A stretch of DNA of 64,000 nt from Fulvivirga sediminis (GCF_016757215.1 NZ_JAESIY010000003.1:372001-436000), one strand, 5' to 3'. Positions 28,149 through 37,677 are shown, numbered from the stretch's first letter. Notes: a model not told the origin generated them from the sequence alone. Numbers and translations: made by a program.

Positions 28149-30020
28149 TTACTTGGTAGTATCTTCATATGCTTTGGTGGCTTTTTTCAAATCCAAGCTG
28201 TTGTTAGATCTGTCAATATCCGCCATTCTTTGTGTGCGATCAATCTCTATTTTTTTAATAGCAGAGGTCTTACTGTTTACTTTTAAGGTATAAGTAGGGT
28301 ATGTCCAAGGCCAAGGAGATTCAGTAATGCGAGCAGCTGTTTTATCTTCTACGTCCTTTTCTCCTAACATAACCCTAAGCGGTATGTAATAAATCTCAGT
28401 AGAGCCATCTTCGTATTCTATAAACAAATCGATAGGCATCATCATTTCGCCTACTTTTTCTAAAGTTACATAGGTGGCATCTCCTTCGCCTACTACGCTT
28501 TTAATACCATAATCTATTTGATCAGTGGTGTAAACGAATTTTTCCAGATACCAATCTAGTTGTAGATCAGAAACCTTTTCTATGGTTCTTATGAAATCAG
28601 ATGAGGTAGGGTGTTTAAATCTCCAGTCATGGTAGTATCTTTTCATACCTTTCATTAGTGTTTCCTGACCTACTACATAGCTTAACTGATGTAAAAATAC
28701 GGCTCCTTTGGCATATGAGTTAATACTGTATGATCTGTTAGAGTGGTAGTGATCCGCATGGGTGGTAAGTGGTTCTTCTTTTCCGCTTTCTGCCATCATA
28801 TAATACGCTCTATATGAGTTGGTATGTGGGTCTGCATCACTGTTAGGGTCCATCAGATATTGCATAGTTACCGATGAAGCATATGATGTAAAACCTTCGT
28901 CCATCCAAGGGTATAGGCTTTCGTTAGTGGCTAATAAACCTTGGTACCAGCTGTGTAGCATTTCGTGAACGGCTGTTCCTAATAGGCTGTTAAGGTTTCT
29001 GTCTCCTGAGATTAGGGTAGCCATTGGGTATTCCATACCACCATCACCCCCATGGATGAAAGAGTATTTTTCATAAGGATATTTGCCAAAGTTTTCACTT
29101 ACAAATTGCATGGCTTTCACCATATACTCTGGTAGCCTTTCCCATGCATCTTTGTTTTCACTGTTTTCTTGATAGATAAAGTGTAACACAGGGCCATTAG
29201 GAACCTGAGCAGTAGTGTGTGTGTAGTCAGGATCTGCTGCCCATACAAAATCATGAACTTTTTCGGCTTTGAAGTTCCAGGTAAGTGGTTTATCAGAGGT
29301 GGTTACTTCTGTACCTTCTTTTTCATATCCATGACCTATTTTATCAGGGTTTTGAAGGTAGCCCGTAGCGCCTATGGTATACGTAGGATCTATGGTTATT
29401 TTAACATCAAAATCACCCCAAACACCATGAAACTCACGCCCGATGTAAGGATCTGTATGCCATCCTAACTCATCGTACTCAGCCATTTTAGGGTACCACT
29501 GACTCATGGAGTATCGTATGCCTTCTGAGCTGTCTCTACCTGAACGTCTTACCTGTAAAGGAACCTGAGCTTCAAATTCCATTTTGAAAGTAACTTTCTC
29601 TCCAGGTAATATAGGCTTGTTAAGACGTACTGAAAGAATGGTGCCTTCTATTTTATAAGTTACATCTTTTCCGTTTTGCTTTAATGATTTTATATGCTGG
29701 TATCCTATCTCTTCATCTGAAAGCTTAGAGATACGGTCGCCCACTCGCCTGTCTGGATCTTCTATGTTTAATGAACGAACGTCCATCATACTCCCTGGTT
29801 GGAAGGCATTGAAATATAGGTGATAGAATACTTTATTTAGTGTATCAGGAGAGTTATTATAATAGGTTAGTTTTTGATCTCCGGTAAACTGGTTGGTTTT
29901 AACATTCATGTCAATATCCATCTCATATTCTACACGCTGTTGCCAGTAGGTGGTAGAGGCAGATTGACTTTTACCTATCAGAGGGATAAGCAAAAAGATT
30001 AATGTCAGTTTTTTATACAT
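28149..30020 (-). CDS. M1 family metallopeptidase, exported
   Basis: About 623 residues from the ATG at 30020, which gives a clean signal peptide (MYKKLTLIFLLIPLIGKSQS); the frame is open to 30062. The gluzincin zinc site H352-E353-x-x-H356 with distal E375 (WMDEGF) is intact, and a GGMEYP exopeptidase-like motif precedes it. The N-terminal beta domain (residues 20-200) and catalytic domain (200-450) fit the aminopeptidase N group. It probably trims peptides in the periplasm. It has its own terminator. Confidence 0.93.
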   Translation of the reverse strand: MYKKLTLIFLLIPLIGKSQSASTTYWQQRVEYEMDIDMNVKTNQFTGDQKLTYYNNSPDTLNKVFYHLYFNAFQPGSMMDVRSLNIEDPDRRVGDRISKLSDEEIGYQHIKSLKQNGKDVTYKIEGTILSVRLNKPILPGEKVTFKMEFEAQVPLQVRRSGRDSSEGIRYSMSQWYPKMAEYDELGWHTDPYIGREFHGVWGDFDVKITIDPTYTIGATGYLQNPDKIGHGYEKEGTEVTTSDKPLTWNFKAEKVHDFVWAADPDYTHTTAQVPNGPVLHFIYQENSENKDAWERLPEYMVKAMQFVSENFGKYPYEKYSFIHGGDGGMEYPMATLISGDRNLNSLLGTAVHEMLHSWYQGLLATNESLYPWMDEGFTSYASSVTMQYLMDPNSDADPHTNSYRAYYMMAESGKEEPLTTHADHYHSNRSYSINSYAKGAVFLHQLSYVVGQETLMKGMKRYYHDWRFKHPTSSDFIRTIEKVSDLQLDWYLEKFVYTTDQIDYGIKSVVGEGDATYVTLEKVGEMMMPIDLFIEYEDGSTEIYYIPLRVMLGEKDVEDKTAARITESPWPWTYPTYTLKVNSKTSAIKKIEIDRTQRMADIDRSNNSLDLKKATKAYEDTTK

Positions 30021-30111
30021 GTGCATATAATCTATTATTTGATTTAAGTTTCTAATTACCAAAGTAAAGGATTGTGATGATTATTCAAATCAGAATTATA
30101 AGGACGGTTGG

Positions 30112-30309
30112 TTATTCCAACTCCTCTAATGTTTCTGAAAGACTATCTTCAGTGCCTTTTAGCTTTACTTTACATTCTTTAATAAGGCCTGCAGCGCGCT
30201 TTACCAGCTCTGCCAGCTCATCCACATCGGGCTCTCCGTTTTCAATTTTATCTACTATAGATTCGATTTCTTCTACAGCATTTTTATAACTAAGCTTTTT
30301 CTTTGCCAT
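30112..30309 (-). CDS. xseB: Exodeoxyribonuclease VII small subunit
   Basis: A 65-residue, highly charged helical protein. The segment LSYKNAVEEIESIVDKIENGE and the following VDELAELVKRAAGLIKECK are the XseB signature. It forms a complex with XseA that degrades single-stranded DNA. It overlaps xseA by 20 bp, so translation is coupled. Confidence 0.93.
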   Translation of the reverse strand: MAKKKLSYKNAVEEIESIVDKIENGEPDVDELAELVKRAAGLIKECKVKLKGTEDSLSETLEELE

Positions 30310-31543
30310 TTTTTTTGTTGCTAGATTCTACTGTACTTGTAATAATGTAATTATTGCTTTCTGATACTATAACATCTCCCTTTGTTAAGGTGGTGTTTTT
30401 TATAAGTTTCCCATTCACTGTAGTTATAGTGTAGCCGCGTTTTAGTACCTGCTGTGGGTCCAGAAATTTCATAGTGTTATCAGCCAGATCTAATTTCTTT
30501 TGTTGCTGATGGAAATAATTTTTAGCGGCCGCTTTAACCTTATGCATAAGATGGCTTAAGGTATAATTTGAAGAGGCCGTTTTCTCTTTACTAATACCTT
30601 TTAGCTGGTACCCGAGGCTGCTGAGTCTCTGTTTTTCTACGTTTATCTTCTGGTTGACAGAGTGGAAGAGTCTAGAAAAATACTCGTCTAATTGATCATC
30701 AAATGCTATAATGCCACTTATTAGAAATTCTGCGACGGCTGTGGGTGTCTTTAATCGAGTATGTGCTACCAGATCAGCAATGGTTTCATCTCTTTCATGT
30801 CCAATACCTGTAAGCACCGGAATAGGGTATTGGGCTATGTGCGATGCCAATTCGTAATCATCAAAACAGTCAAGATCTACCTGGCTGCCGCCACCTCTTA
30901 TAATGATCAGGGCATCGTAGTTTTCAATATGATCATGTACCTGCATCATGGCGTTAATAATAGATAGTGCGGCCTTGTCTCCTTGCATGGTGGCTTTGTA
31001 AAGCTTGGCACTAAACTTATAACCTCGGGAGTTTTGCTCTATCTGATCCATGAAATCTCCAAAACCGGCGGCAGTAGGGGAGCTGATGATGGCTATGCGC
31101 TGAGGTACCAGAGGTAAAGCATGGCCTCTGTTCATGTCAAACGTGCCATCAGCCACCAGCTTATCTATAACTTCTTTCCTTCGGCGAGCTCTTTCGCCCA
31201 AGGTAAAGTTAGCATCGATATCTTTGATATTTACACTAAGGCCATATAGTTCATGAAACTGAACGGCCACATTACATAGTATCTTCAGGCCCGGCTGTAG
31301 AGCCTGGCCGGTCATCCCTTCAAACCAGGTAGAGAGGTTGCGATAAGTGTATGACCAGATAGTGCCTCTTACTTTAGCGGTAACCCGGTCGTTTTCCTTG
31401 TCTACCAGTTCCAGGTAGCAGTGGCCATTTTGAGTGTTTCGCATTTCTCCGATTTCGGCCACCACCCAGTAGGAAGGATCCAGCTGGGAATCTAAGGTGG
31501 TCTTGATCAGATTATTTAGTGCGTGTAGTGATAGGTGCTCCAT
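30290..31543 (-). CDS. xseA: Exodeoxyribonuclease VII large subunit
   Basis: A 417-residue protein: N-terminal OB-fold (about 10-100), catalytic domain (about 110-320) with IIRGGGSQVDLDCFDD and GIGHERDETIAD, and a C-terminal coiled region. These are the conserved XseA motifs. With XseB it cuts single-stranded DNA in both directions. The ATG at 31543 (MEHLSLHALNNLIK) is preferred over a TTG at 31555. Confidence 0.95.
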   Translation of the reverse strand: MEHLSLHALNNLIKTTLDSQLDPSYWVVAEIGEMRNTQNGHCYLELVDKENDRVTAKVRGTIWSYTYRNLSTWFEGMTGQALQPGLKILCNVAVQFHELYGLSVNIKDIDANFTLGERARRRKEVIDKLVADGTFDMNRGHALPLVPQRIAIISSPTAAGFGDFMDQIEQNSRGYKFSAKLYKATMQGDKAALSIINAMMQVHDHIENYDALIIIRGGGSQVDLDCFDDYELASHIAQYPIPVLTGIGHERDETIADLVAHTRLKTPTAVAEFLISGIIAFDDQLDEYFSRLFHSVNQKINVEKQRLSSLGYQLKGISKEKTASSNYTLSHLMHKVKAAAKNYFHQQQKKLDLADNTMKFLDPQQVLKRGYTITTVNGKLIKNTTLTKGDVIVSESNNYIITSTVESSNKKNGKEKA

Positions 31544-31629
31544 AAAGGAGCGCAAAATTATTTAATAATTATCAACATCTTCAAGCTTTCATGAAATATG
31601 ATGAGCTTTGGGATAAGAAAAAACGCTTA

Positions 31630-32550
31630 TTATATTTCTCTAAGACTTTCTATAATACCTGCATTTTTGCCTTTATACCTTACTACAAGTAGCGGTTGAT
31701 TCATTTTTTTGTTTACCATCTGCTCTGCAAGGCTACCTAAAAACAAAGCCGCTGCTGCTGTTCTTCCTTTAGCTCCTATTATTACAAAGCCCACTTTTTC
31801 AGAATCAGCAAGGTCATAAATATCACTGGCTAAATTGTCATTTGTATCTAGCGAATACTCATCACGTATTGTAATGCCTCTTTTGTTTACTTTTTTAATG
31901 AATTTCTCAAAGTTGTCCTGAGCATTCTTTTTCATGATCTCTCCAAACTCATCAAAGGTTTTGCCTGTATAATGATAGCCGGCAGGTACTGAATAAACAT
32001 TCTGGCAAATGATTTCACTAGGTACTCCCGTTCTTATAGCGAAATCTATGGTCTGATCTACAGCCAACTTGGCATAGTTAGAGAAGTCAATAGGAACCAG
32101 TAGTTTGTCTACGTTAGGCTCTGAGTTATCAGGTACGATAAGCAAATTACAGTTAGCTCTTCTGGCCAGCCTTAGGGTGGTAACACCCGCAGATTCTTTT
32201 GATTTTTTCTGACCTACTATAATTAAGTCGGTTTCACTCTTATGGGCAATATCTAAAATAGCTGGAGCCTGTCCTTTTTTAACCTGAAAGATGATTTTTA
32301 CCTTCTTCTCGGCGTGGAAGTGTTCTTTAACCACGGCCTTCATCTTCTCTTTTCTGTCTTTTAGGGCATTTTCCTCTAAGTCAGGAAACTCTTTGCGTAC
32401 GCTGGAAGGAATGTTAAGTCGCTTCACCATGTTTACAAAGGTTATTTTCTCAGCAGAAGTATGATCAGCCATGAAAGATGCAAACTTAACGAGAGTAACG
32501 TCCATCTCACTCGTATCAAGCCCTACTAGTAAATTTTTAAATGGTTCCAT
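31630..32550 (-). CDS. Universal stress protein, tandem UspA domains
   Basis: A 306-residue protein with two Usp domains (about 4-145 and 150-290). The first opens FKNLLVGLDTSEMDVTLVKFA. The second ends with the nucleotide-loop pattern IIGAKGRTAAAALFLGSLAEQMVNK, which fits the ATP-binding G-2x-G-9x-G-S form. It is a cytoplasmic stress factor. It differs from the Usp at 841, whose second loop is degenerate. A good TAATTTTG promoter box lies 26 bp upstream. Confidence 0.9.
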   Translation of the reverse strand: MEPFKNLLVGLDTSEMDVTLVKFASFMADHTSAEKITFVNMVKRLNIPSSVRKEFPDLEENALKDRKEKMKAVVKEHFHAEKKVKIIFQVKKGQAPAILDIAHKSETDLIIVGQKKSKESAGVTTLRLARRANCNLLIVPDNSEPNVDKLLVPIDFSNYAKLAVDQTIDFAIRTGVPSEIICQNVYSVPAGYHYTGKTFDEFGEIMKKNAQDNFEKFIKKVNKRGITIRDEYSLDTNDNLASDIYDLADSEKVGFVIIGAKGRTAAAALFLGSLAEQMVNKKMNQPLLVVRYKGKNAGIIESLREI

Positions 32551-32575
32551 AAGTTAAAATGTGTTTTGACCTGTG

Positions 32576-32606
32576 CAAAATTATCTATTTGCTATCATTT
32601 AGAAAC
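32576..32606 (-). promoter_or_regulatory. Promoter of the minus-strand usp gene
   Basis: Read on the minus strand, TAATTTTG (32583-32576) matches the Bacteroidota -7 box TAnnTTTG. TTTC (32605-32602), a near match to the -33 TTTG box, lies about 18 bp upstream. The predicted start would be about 20 nt before the ATG. Confidence 0.5.
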
Positions 32607-32621
32607 TTAATTAAAACTTTA

Positions 32622-33704
32622 TTATTTGAAATTTCTAACTAATTCATCAGCAATTAGTTCTACACTTTCTTTTGAATGAGTAGGAAAATTGGCTATTCGT
32701 ATGTGCTCTTTTTTAAACTTTCCATATCCACTACCTAGTACTATTCCTTTTTGACTCAGGAGGTTAATTACCTCGCTGCTGTCACATTTGGTTTCAGCTA
32801 CCAGGGTGGTTTTTGATCTGTATTTCTCTTCTTTTATAAAGGGGCTCAGCTGTCCGCATTCCTCAAAAGCCTGATAAAGTACGGCTGCTTTGTATTCAGT
32901 TTCTCTCCTTATTTGCTCTATACCTTTTGTAAGCATGTCATTAGCCACTTTTCCTAGAAGGTATATTCCCAAAACATTAGGGGTTTCTGAGGTTTGGTTT
33001 TTAACTGATTTTTCAATCATCGATGGCAAGCTGTGGTATGAGCCGATGATCTTATTCTTGTTCATTTTTTCCTCAGACTTTGCAATACATTTTTCATTCA
33101 CAATCCATACGCCCAAGCCAGCAGGTAATCCGAAACACTTTTGTACAGAGAAGTAGGCAGTGTCTACCAAGCTATAATCCAACGGTATATACGGGGCAGA
33201 TGATACTACGTCTAAAGAAATAATTGGCTTTTCAAATGCACTTCTTATTGTTTTAATATCCTCAAGAGGTTGTGCCGCTCCGGTGCTGGTCTCATTTTGG
33301 GTGATAGAGATGAGCTCAGTGCTTTCTGGTATGAGCACTTCTTCTGGCTTCACTACCTGCCCTTCAGCTACTTTTTTAGTGATAGCATTAATTTGATAGT
33401 TTTCGGCTATCTCGTGAAAACGGCCGGAGAACGAACCGTTCACAAAATGAAAAGACTCATAAGATACGAGGTTCTGAATGGTTCTTTCCCAAATTTCAGT
33501 AGCTGAGCCTGTGAAAAGCACGTGATATCCTTCTGGCAGTTGTAGTAGCTGTTTAATACTTTCTACAGCGGCCTGGTGTATACTTTCATAAGCCTTACTG
33601 CGGTGAGATATGGAAGGCACACTTTCTTTTAAAGCATTTTTTATATGTTCCTCTGCTGTGAAATATAACTGAGAAGGACCAGGGGTGAAATATATTTTCT
33701 TCAT
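32622..33704 (-). CDS. Class V PLP-dependent aminotransferase (phosphoserine aminotransferase-like)
   Basis: About 360 residues from the ATG at 33704. It begins with KKIYFTPGPSQLYFTAEEH, close to the start of class V aminotransferases. The PLP Lys is K189 in FSVQKCFGLPAG, and ISLDVVSSAPYIPLD carries the cofactor-binding Asp. The family includes phosphoserine and alanine-glyoxylate aminotransferases; the length and CFGLPAG context suggest a SerC-like role in serine synthesis, but the substrate is not proven. The frame is open to 33746, but the extra residues are not typical. Confidence 0.85.
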   Translation of the reverse strand: MKKIYFTPGPSQLYFTAEEHIKNALKESVPSISHRSKAYESIHQAAVESIKQLLQLPEGYHVLFTGSATEIWERTIQNLVSYESFHFVNGSFSGRFHEIAENYQINAITKKVAEGQVVKPEEVLIPESTELISITQNETSTGAAQPLEDIKTIRSAFEKPIISLDVVSSAPYIPLDYSLVDTAYFSVQKCFGLPAGLGVWIVNEKCIAKSEEKMNKNKIIGSYHSLPSMIEKSVKNQTSETPNVLGIYLLGKVANDMLTKGIEQIRRETEYKAAVLYQAFEECGQLSPFIKEEKYRSKTTLVAETKCDSSEVINLLSQKGIVLGSGYGKFKKEHIRIANFPTHSKESVELIADELVRNFK

Positions 33705-33828
33705 GTCTTTTAGCACTGTTAGGTTGGTGCCAAAATTAGTTAACATAATTCATATTGAAATAATATAGATCACATTAATCGTAATAGTATCGTAATCGAC
33801 TCATCAAGATAGAGTAATGTTCGGATTT

Positions 33829-33836
33829 TAGATTTG
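33829..33836 (+). promoter_or_regulatory. Promoter -7 box for the LpxH-like operon
   Basis: TAGATTTG at 33829-33836 matches TAnnTTTG; transcription would begin near 33843 and give a leader of about 70 nt that contains the hairpin at 33857-33900. No clear -33 box is seen. Confidence 0.45.
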
Positions 33837-33856
33837 TATTGTATGGGTTATAACAA

Positions 33857-33900
33857 AGATACCCTGTGGTACTGGCTGAATGTATGCAGGGTGTCTTTTT
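33857..33900 (+). terminator. Leader hairpin with T-run before the LpxH-like gene, possible attenuator
   Basis: AGATACCCTG (33857-33866) pairs with CAGGGTGTCT (33887-33896) over 10 bp with one T-G wobble and a 20-nt loop. T5 (33896-33900) follows, and the gene begins at 33912. The preceding genes are on the other strand, so this hairpin lies inside the leader of the downstream operon rather than after an upstream gene. It could be a premature terminator. Confidence 0.55.
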
Positions 33901-33911
33901 ACTAATTTTTT

Positions 33912-34769
33912 ATGAAAGAGCCATCTAAACGCCCCGTTGATGTAGTAGTGATCTCAGATGTGCATTTGGGCACTTACGGTTGTCATGCAGAAGATCTTCT
34001 GCGTTACCTCAAAACCATAAAACCCAAAAAGCTCATTCTGAATGGTGATATAATAGATATATGGCAGTTTAGTAAACGGTATTGGCCGAGCTCGCACATG
34101 CAAATTGTAAAGCATATTACAGGTTTACTGAGCAAGGGTACAGAAGTAGTGTATATCACTGGCAATCATGACGAGATGCTACGCAAATTTGTAGGTTTTA
34201 AATTAGGTAAGTTTAAGATTGTCAATAAGATCGTGCTTCGTAAGGGAGGGAAAAGAACCTGGATTTTTCACGGAGATGTATTTGATATTACCATGCAACA
34301 TTCTAAGTGGCTTGCCAAACTTGGTGCGGTAGGTTATGACTCACTGATTTTACTCAATACGCTGGTTAACTTTATTTCTAAGAGTATAGGAAGGGGTAAA
34401 ATATCGCTTAGTAAAAAAATAAAAGACAGTGTGAAGAGTGCAGTGAAGTTCATTGATGATTTTGAAGGTACAGCGGCAGATATAGCCATTAGTAATGAAT
34501 ACGATTATGTGATTTGTGGCCATATTCATCACCCTCAAATGCGTGAGGTGGTGACTGATAACGGTTCTGTAACCTATTTAAATTCAGGTGATTGGGTTGA
34601 AAATTTCACTGCATTGGAATACAATAATAACCAATGGAGCTTGTACCACTTTTTAGATGATCCTGTAGCCAAGGCAGTAGTGCTAAACAAGAAGGAGCGG
34701 AAAAAGGAACTGGATAATAATGATATTTTTAAAACGATGATCAGCGAATTTTTAACAGTGAAAGTATGA
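33912..34769 (+). CDS. UDP-2,3-diacylglucosamine diphosphatase-like metallophosphoesterase
   Basis: A 285-residue protein with the full calcineurin-like metal site: SDVHLG (about 15-20), NGDIIDIW (about 45), GNHDE (about 84), HGDVFD and CGHIHHPQ. This pattern matches the LpxH-like branch that removes UMP from UDP-2,3-diacylglucosamine in lipid A synthesis. Bacteroidota often carry several such paralogues, so the exact substrate is uncertain. It overlaps the glycosyltransferase gene by 4 bp. Confidence 0.85.
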   Translation: MKEPSKRPVDVVVISDVHLGTYGCHAEDLLRYLKTIKPKKLILNGDIIDIWQFSKRYWPSSHMQIVKHITGLLSKGTEVVYITGNHDEMLRKFVGFKLGKFKIVNKIVLRKGGKRTWIFHGDVFDITMQHSKWLAKLGAVGYDSLILLNTLVNFISKSIGRGKISLSKKIKDSVKSAVKFIDDFEGTAADIAISNEYDYVICGHIHHPQMREVVTDNGSVTYLNSGDWVENFTALEYNNNQWSLYHFLDDPVAKAVVLNKKERKKELDNNDIFKTMISEFLTVKV

Positions 34770-35764
34770 GGATTCTTTATGCAATACAAGGTACTGGCAA
34801 TGGACATATTAGCAGGGCTATGGACGTGGGGCCGGCGTTAGAAAAGCATGGTGAAGTAGATTATCTGGTAAGTGGGGCTCAGGTGGAGATTAGCCTTTCT
34901 CAAATACCTAAATATAGGTCTCCGGGGGTGAGTTTTTATTTTGGTAAACGTGGTGGAATTAACCTCAGCAAAACCTTTATGAAAAATTCAACCTTAAGGT
35001 TTTATAAAGAGATTAATGATTTTCCTATAGATCAATATGATTTAGTTATAAATGATTTTGAGCCTATTACGGCTTGGGCAGCCCGTAAACGTGGCCGCAG
35101 AACCGTAGGCTTGAGCCATCAAGGAGCTTTGCTTTCTGATAAATGTCCGAAGCCAGAATCCAGAGATATTGTTGGCAAAATGATTTTGAAGAATTACGCT
35201 CCGGTTTCTCAGAATTATGGCTTTCATTTCGATGCGTTTGACACTGATATTTATACCCCTGTGGTGAGAAAATGCATTAGAGATGTTAAGCCTACTAACA
35301 AGGGTCACTATACCGTCTATTTGCCAGCCTATTCTGATGAGAAGATTATAAAAGTACTTTCTCAGATAAAAGGTATTCAATGGCAGGTGTTTTCCAAACA
35401 TTCGTCTAAAGCTTACCATATAGATGATATAAGTATTGTGCCTATTCATAATGACCTTTTTATTGAGAGCATTACTTCCGCTCAAGGAGTGCTATGTGGT
35501 GCGGGTTTTGAAACTCCTGCTGAGAGCCTCTATCTAGGAAAAAAATTAATGGTAATACCCATGGAAGGTCAGTATGAGCAACATTGCAATGCTGCTGCTT
35601 TAAGGAAGCTGGGCATACCTGTTTTGAAAAAATTAAAGTTGAAAAAAGTGAATAAAATACAAGATTGGGTGCAGTCTGATATGGTATTACAAATGGATTA
35701 CCCAGATGAGACTGAGGCAATAGTCACAAGAATTATAGAAAAAGAGATGGGGTATGAAAGATAA
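34766..35764 (+). CDS. Glycosyltransferase family protein (MJ1255-like, GT-B fold)
   Basis: A 332-residue protein that begins RILYAIQGTGNGHISRAMDV, the Gly-rich loop of MurG/GT28-like enzymes. The C-terminal half contains GAGFETPAESLYLGKKLMVIP, the usual nucleotide-sugar binding segment, and QYEQHCNAAAL. The sugar and acceptor are unknown. Its 4-bp overlap with the LpxH-like gene suggests a role in glycolipid or envelope synthesis. It also overlaps the response regulator gene by 11 bp. Confidence 0.83.
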   Translation: MRILYAIQGTGNGHISRAMDVGPALEKHGEVDYLVSGAQVEISLSQIPKYRSPGVSFYFGKRGGINLSKTFMKNSTLRFYKEINDFPIDQYDLVINDFEPITAWAARKRGRRTVGLSHQGALLSDKCPKPESRDIVGKMILKNYAPVSQNYGFHFDAFDTDIYTPVVRKCIRDVKPTNKGHYTVYLPAYSDEKIIKVLSQIKGIQWQVFSKHSSKAYHIDDISIVPIHNDLFIESITSAQGVLCGAGFETPAESLYLGKKLMVIPMEGQYEQHCNAAALRKLGIPVLKKLKLKKVNKIQDWVQSDMVLQMDYPDETEAIVTRIIEKEMGYER

Positions 35765-36443
35765 AAACCAACACAGGATATTGCTTGTGGATGATGATAA
35801 AGACATTCTTGACTTATTAAAGTATAACTTACAAAAAGAAGGCTACGACGTAGAGGTAGAGAAAAAAAGTACTAAATCTATAGAAACAGCCACTAAATTT
35901 CACCCTGACCTCATAGTTCTGGATATTATGATGCCTAAGGTTAATGGTATTGAAATTTGTCGTCAGTTGAGAGAAATGCCGGATTTCAAAAACACTTACA
36001 TATTTTTCCTTACTGCGAAAGGTGATAAATTACTACAAACTCAGGCCTTAGACACAGGAGGAGATGATTATATAGAAAAAATAACTGGTCTAAGGGCCCT
36101 GACTCATAAAATAAGTACTGTACTTAAAAACAACTTAGTTATAAGAAAGAGTATAAAGGAGATTACTTATGGAGATTTTCGAATAGAAAGATCATCTCAT
36201 AAGGTATATTTTAATAACAAAGTAGTGGAATTGCCCAGATACGAGTTTGAATTACTTTATTTTTTTGCCCAAAATCCACATAAGACCATTACTCAAGATA
36301 GTTTATTGAATAATATATGGGGCTCCGATATTTATATTTTCTCCAAGTCAGTAGATACTTATATAGCCAGCATAGGGAAGAAGCTGGGTAAAAAATTTAT
36401 TGCCAAAGTCAGTGAAAACCAATATAAATTTGAGCTTAGATAA
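35754..36443 (+). CDS. Response regulator transcription factor, OmpR-like, orphan
   Basis: A 229-residue protein: receiver domain (about 8-125) and C-terminal winged helix (about 130-229). The receiver has the acidic pair in VDDDKD, phospho-acceptor Asp57 (VLDIMMP), Thr87 and Lys109. The conserved Lys-Pro pair after the last strand is Lys-Ile here (YIEKI), an unusual change. No kinase gene is adjacent. It overlaps the upstream glycosyltransferase gene by 11 bp, so it is co-transcribed with the envelope genes. It converges on the GT2 gene with an 8-bp overlap. Confidence 0.88.
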   Translation: MKDKNQHRILLVDDDKDILDLLKYNLQKEGYDVEVEKKSTKSIETATKFHPDLIVLDIMMPKVNGIEICRQLREMPDFKNTYIFFLTAKGDKLLQTQALDTGGDDYIEKITGLRALTHKISTVLKNNLVIRKSIKEITYGDFRIERSSHKVYFNNKVVELPRYEFELLYFFAQNPHKTITQDSLLNNIWGSDIYIFSKSVDTYIASIGKKLGKKFIAKVSENQYKFELR

Positions 36444-37677
36444 AAGCTCTGTCATGTGCTCTGTATTGCAATAGTAACTCCTTGTTATTACTGGCTGGCT
36501 TTAAGTTTTGCATATTGAATAACGCTCTTGCTGCTTGCCCTACGGCCACATTCGGATGATAATGATCTCTGGAGAAATGCACGTATTTTAGCACCATAAA
36601 GCCGTTAAACCAGTGGTAAAACTGTTTGTAAAAAGTTTCTTCAGAAGCTGAGTTGTTAGTTATTCTCTTCAAATTATTGGTAAATTCTTTGTCCGTTAAG
36701 AATCCCTGCACTGAGGGCGGAAGAGAATCCATGACAGCCTCTATATTCTTAGTAGTAAAAAGGTATTGCACTTGCTGGATGAAGGTTTTCAATTCCTCAA
36801 AAATCCGCGGACTGTAGGTTTGCATTTGCTTGGTTTTTAGCCATTCATTTACGGCCTTGCCAGTACCAAATGGAACGCGGTCAGATCTTCTTGGAGAGGG
36901 TATTACCTTTGTGTCATTGATCTCGCCATAATTGCCCAAAGGAATTATTTTATGTAGAAAATAGAAGTCTTCTCCTGCTTTTCTTTTGTTCATTCCTCCT
37001 TGTTTTTGATAAGCATTGCTTCTTACTGCCATACTTGATCCTATGGTTTCATAGGCATACGGAAAACCAGCATATCTTAATGCGTTCACATAATATCTTA
37101 AGAAAAGCTCATAATCAATTATCGCTTCATAGATTTCCTCAGGGTAGGGGCCATCAAGAGGGTGCTCAAAGTAAATGGAGGCCCCAGGGCAGTTCGGCTG
37201 ATCTTTAAAAAAGGATACTGTGCTTTGTAAGTAATTTGTATCACATTGGCTGTCAGCATCATAGCAAATGATTACTCCATCAGGCTTACCTATAGATTCA
37301 AAGCGTCTCACAGCCTCGTCCATGGCTATTCTGCGAGCCATGCCCACGCCTGCATCCTTTGGTTTCAAATCATTAATATAGAAAGTAAATACCTTGAAAG
37401 AAGGCTCTGAATGTGTCTTAGACCATATCAGAGCTTCTTCAAAGGCTTTATTGTTTACTGTTTTTATTTCTTCAGATGCATTTTCAGCTTCATTAATAAC
37501 TATAATCACCTCAATGCTCAAAGCTTGCCTGTTACAGTTTTTTAGTGATTCCAAGCTCTCAATTAGGTGCTCCTCTTTGAAACAAGGAATGGTCACTACA
37601 GCATCTAGCACTTTATCAGCAGGGTCATTGATGAGCTTTTGAGGATAGGCGTAGCGCGATAAATACAAGTTTTCCAT
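36436..37677 (-). CDS. Family 2 glycosyltransferase
   Basis: About 413 residues. The GT-A fold is shown by AVVTIPCFKEEHLIESLESL near the start and CYDADSQCDTNYLQ near residue 140, which supplies the DxD-like metal motif. No membrane segment is evident, so it may act on a soluble or membrane-associated acceptor. The acceptor is unknown. I use the ATG at 37677 rather than the TTG at 37680; it shares one base with the pdxH stop (TGATG). Confidence 0.82.
   Translation of the reverse strand: MENLYLSRYAYPQKLINDPADKVLDAVVTIPCFKEEHLIESLESLKNCNRQALSIEVIIVINEAENASEEIKTVNNKAFEEALIWSKTHSEPSFKVFTFYINDLKPKDAGVGMARRIAMDEAVRRFESIGKPDGVIICYDADSQCDTNYLQSTVSFFKDQPNCPGASIYFEHPLDGPYPEEIYEAIIDYELFLRYYVNALRYAGFPYAYETIGSSMAVRSNAYQKQGGMNKRKAGEDFYFLHKIIPLGNYGEINDTKVIPSPRRSDRVPFGTGKAVNEWLKTKQMQTYSPRIFEELKTFIQQVQYLFTTKNIEAVMDSLPPSVQGFLTDKEFTNNLKRITNNSASEETFYKQFYHWFNGFMVLKYVHFSRDHYHPNVAVGQAARALFNMQNLKPASNNKELLLQYRAHDRAFI

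Noticed and set aside
35042-35485. 147-residue open frame on the minus strand inside the glycosyltransferase gene
   Set aside because: It has no recognisable features and fully overlaps a good GT-B gene.
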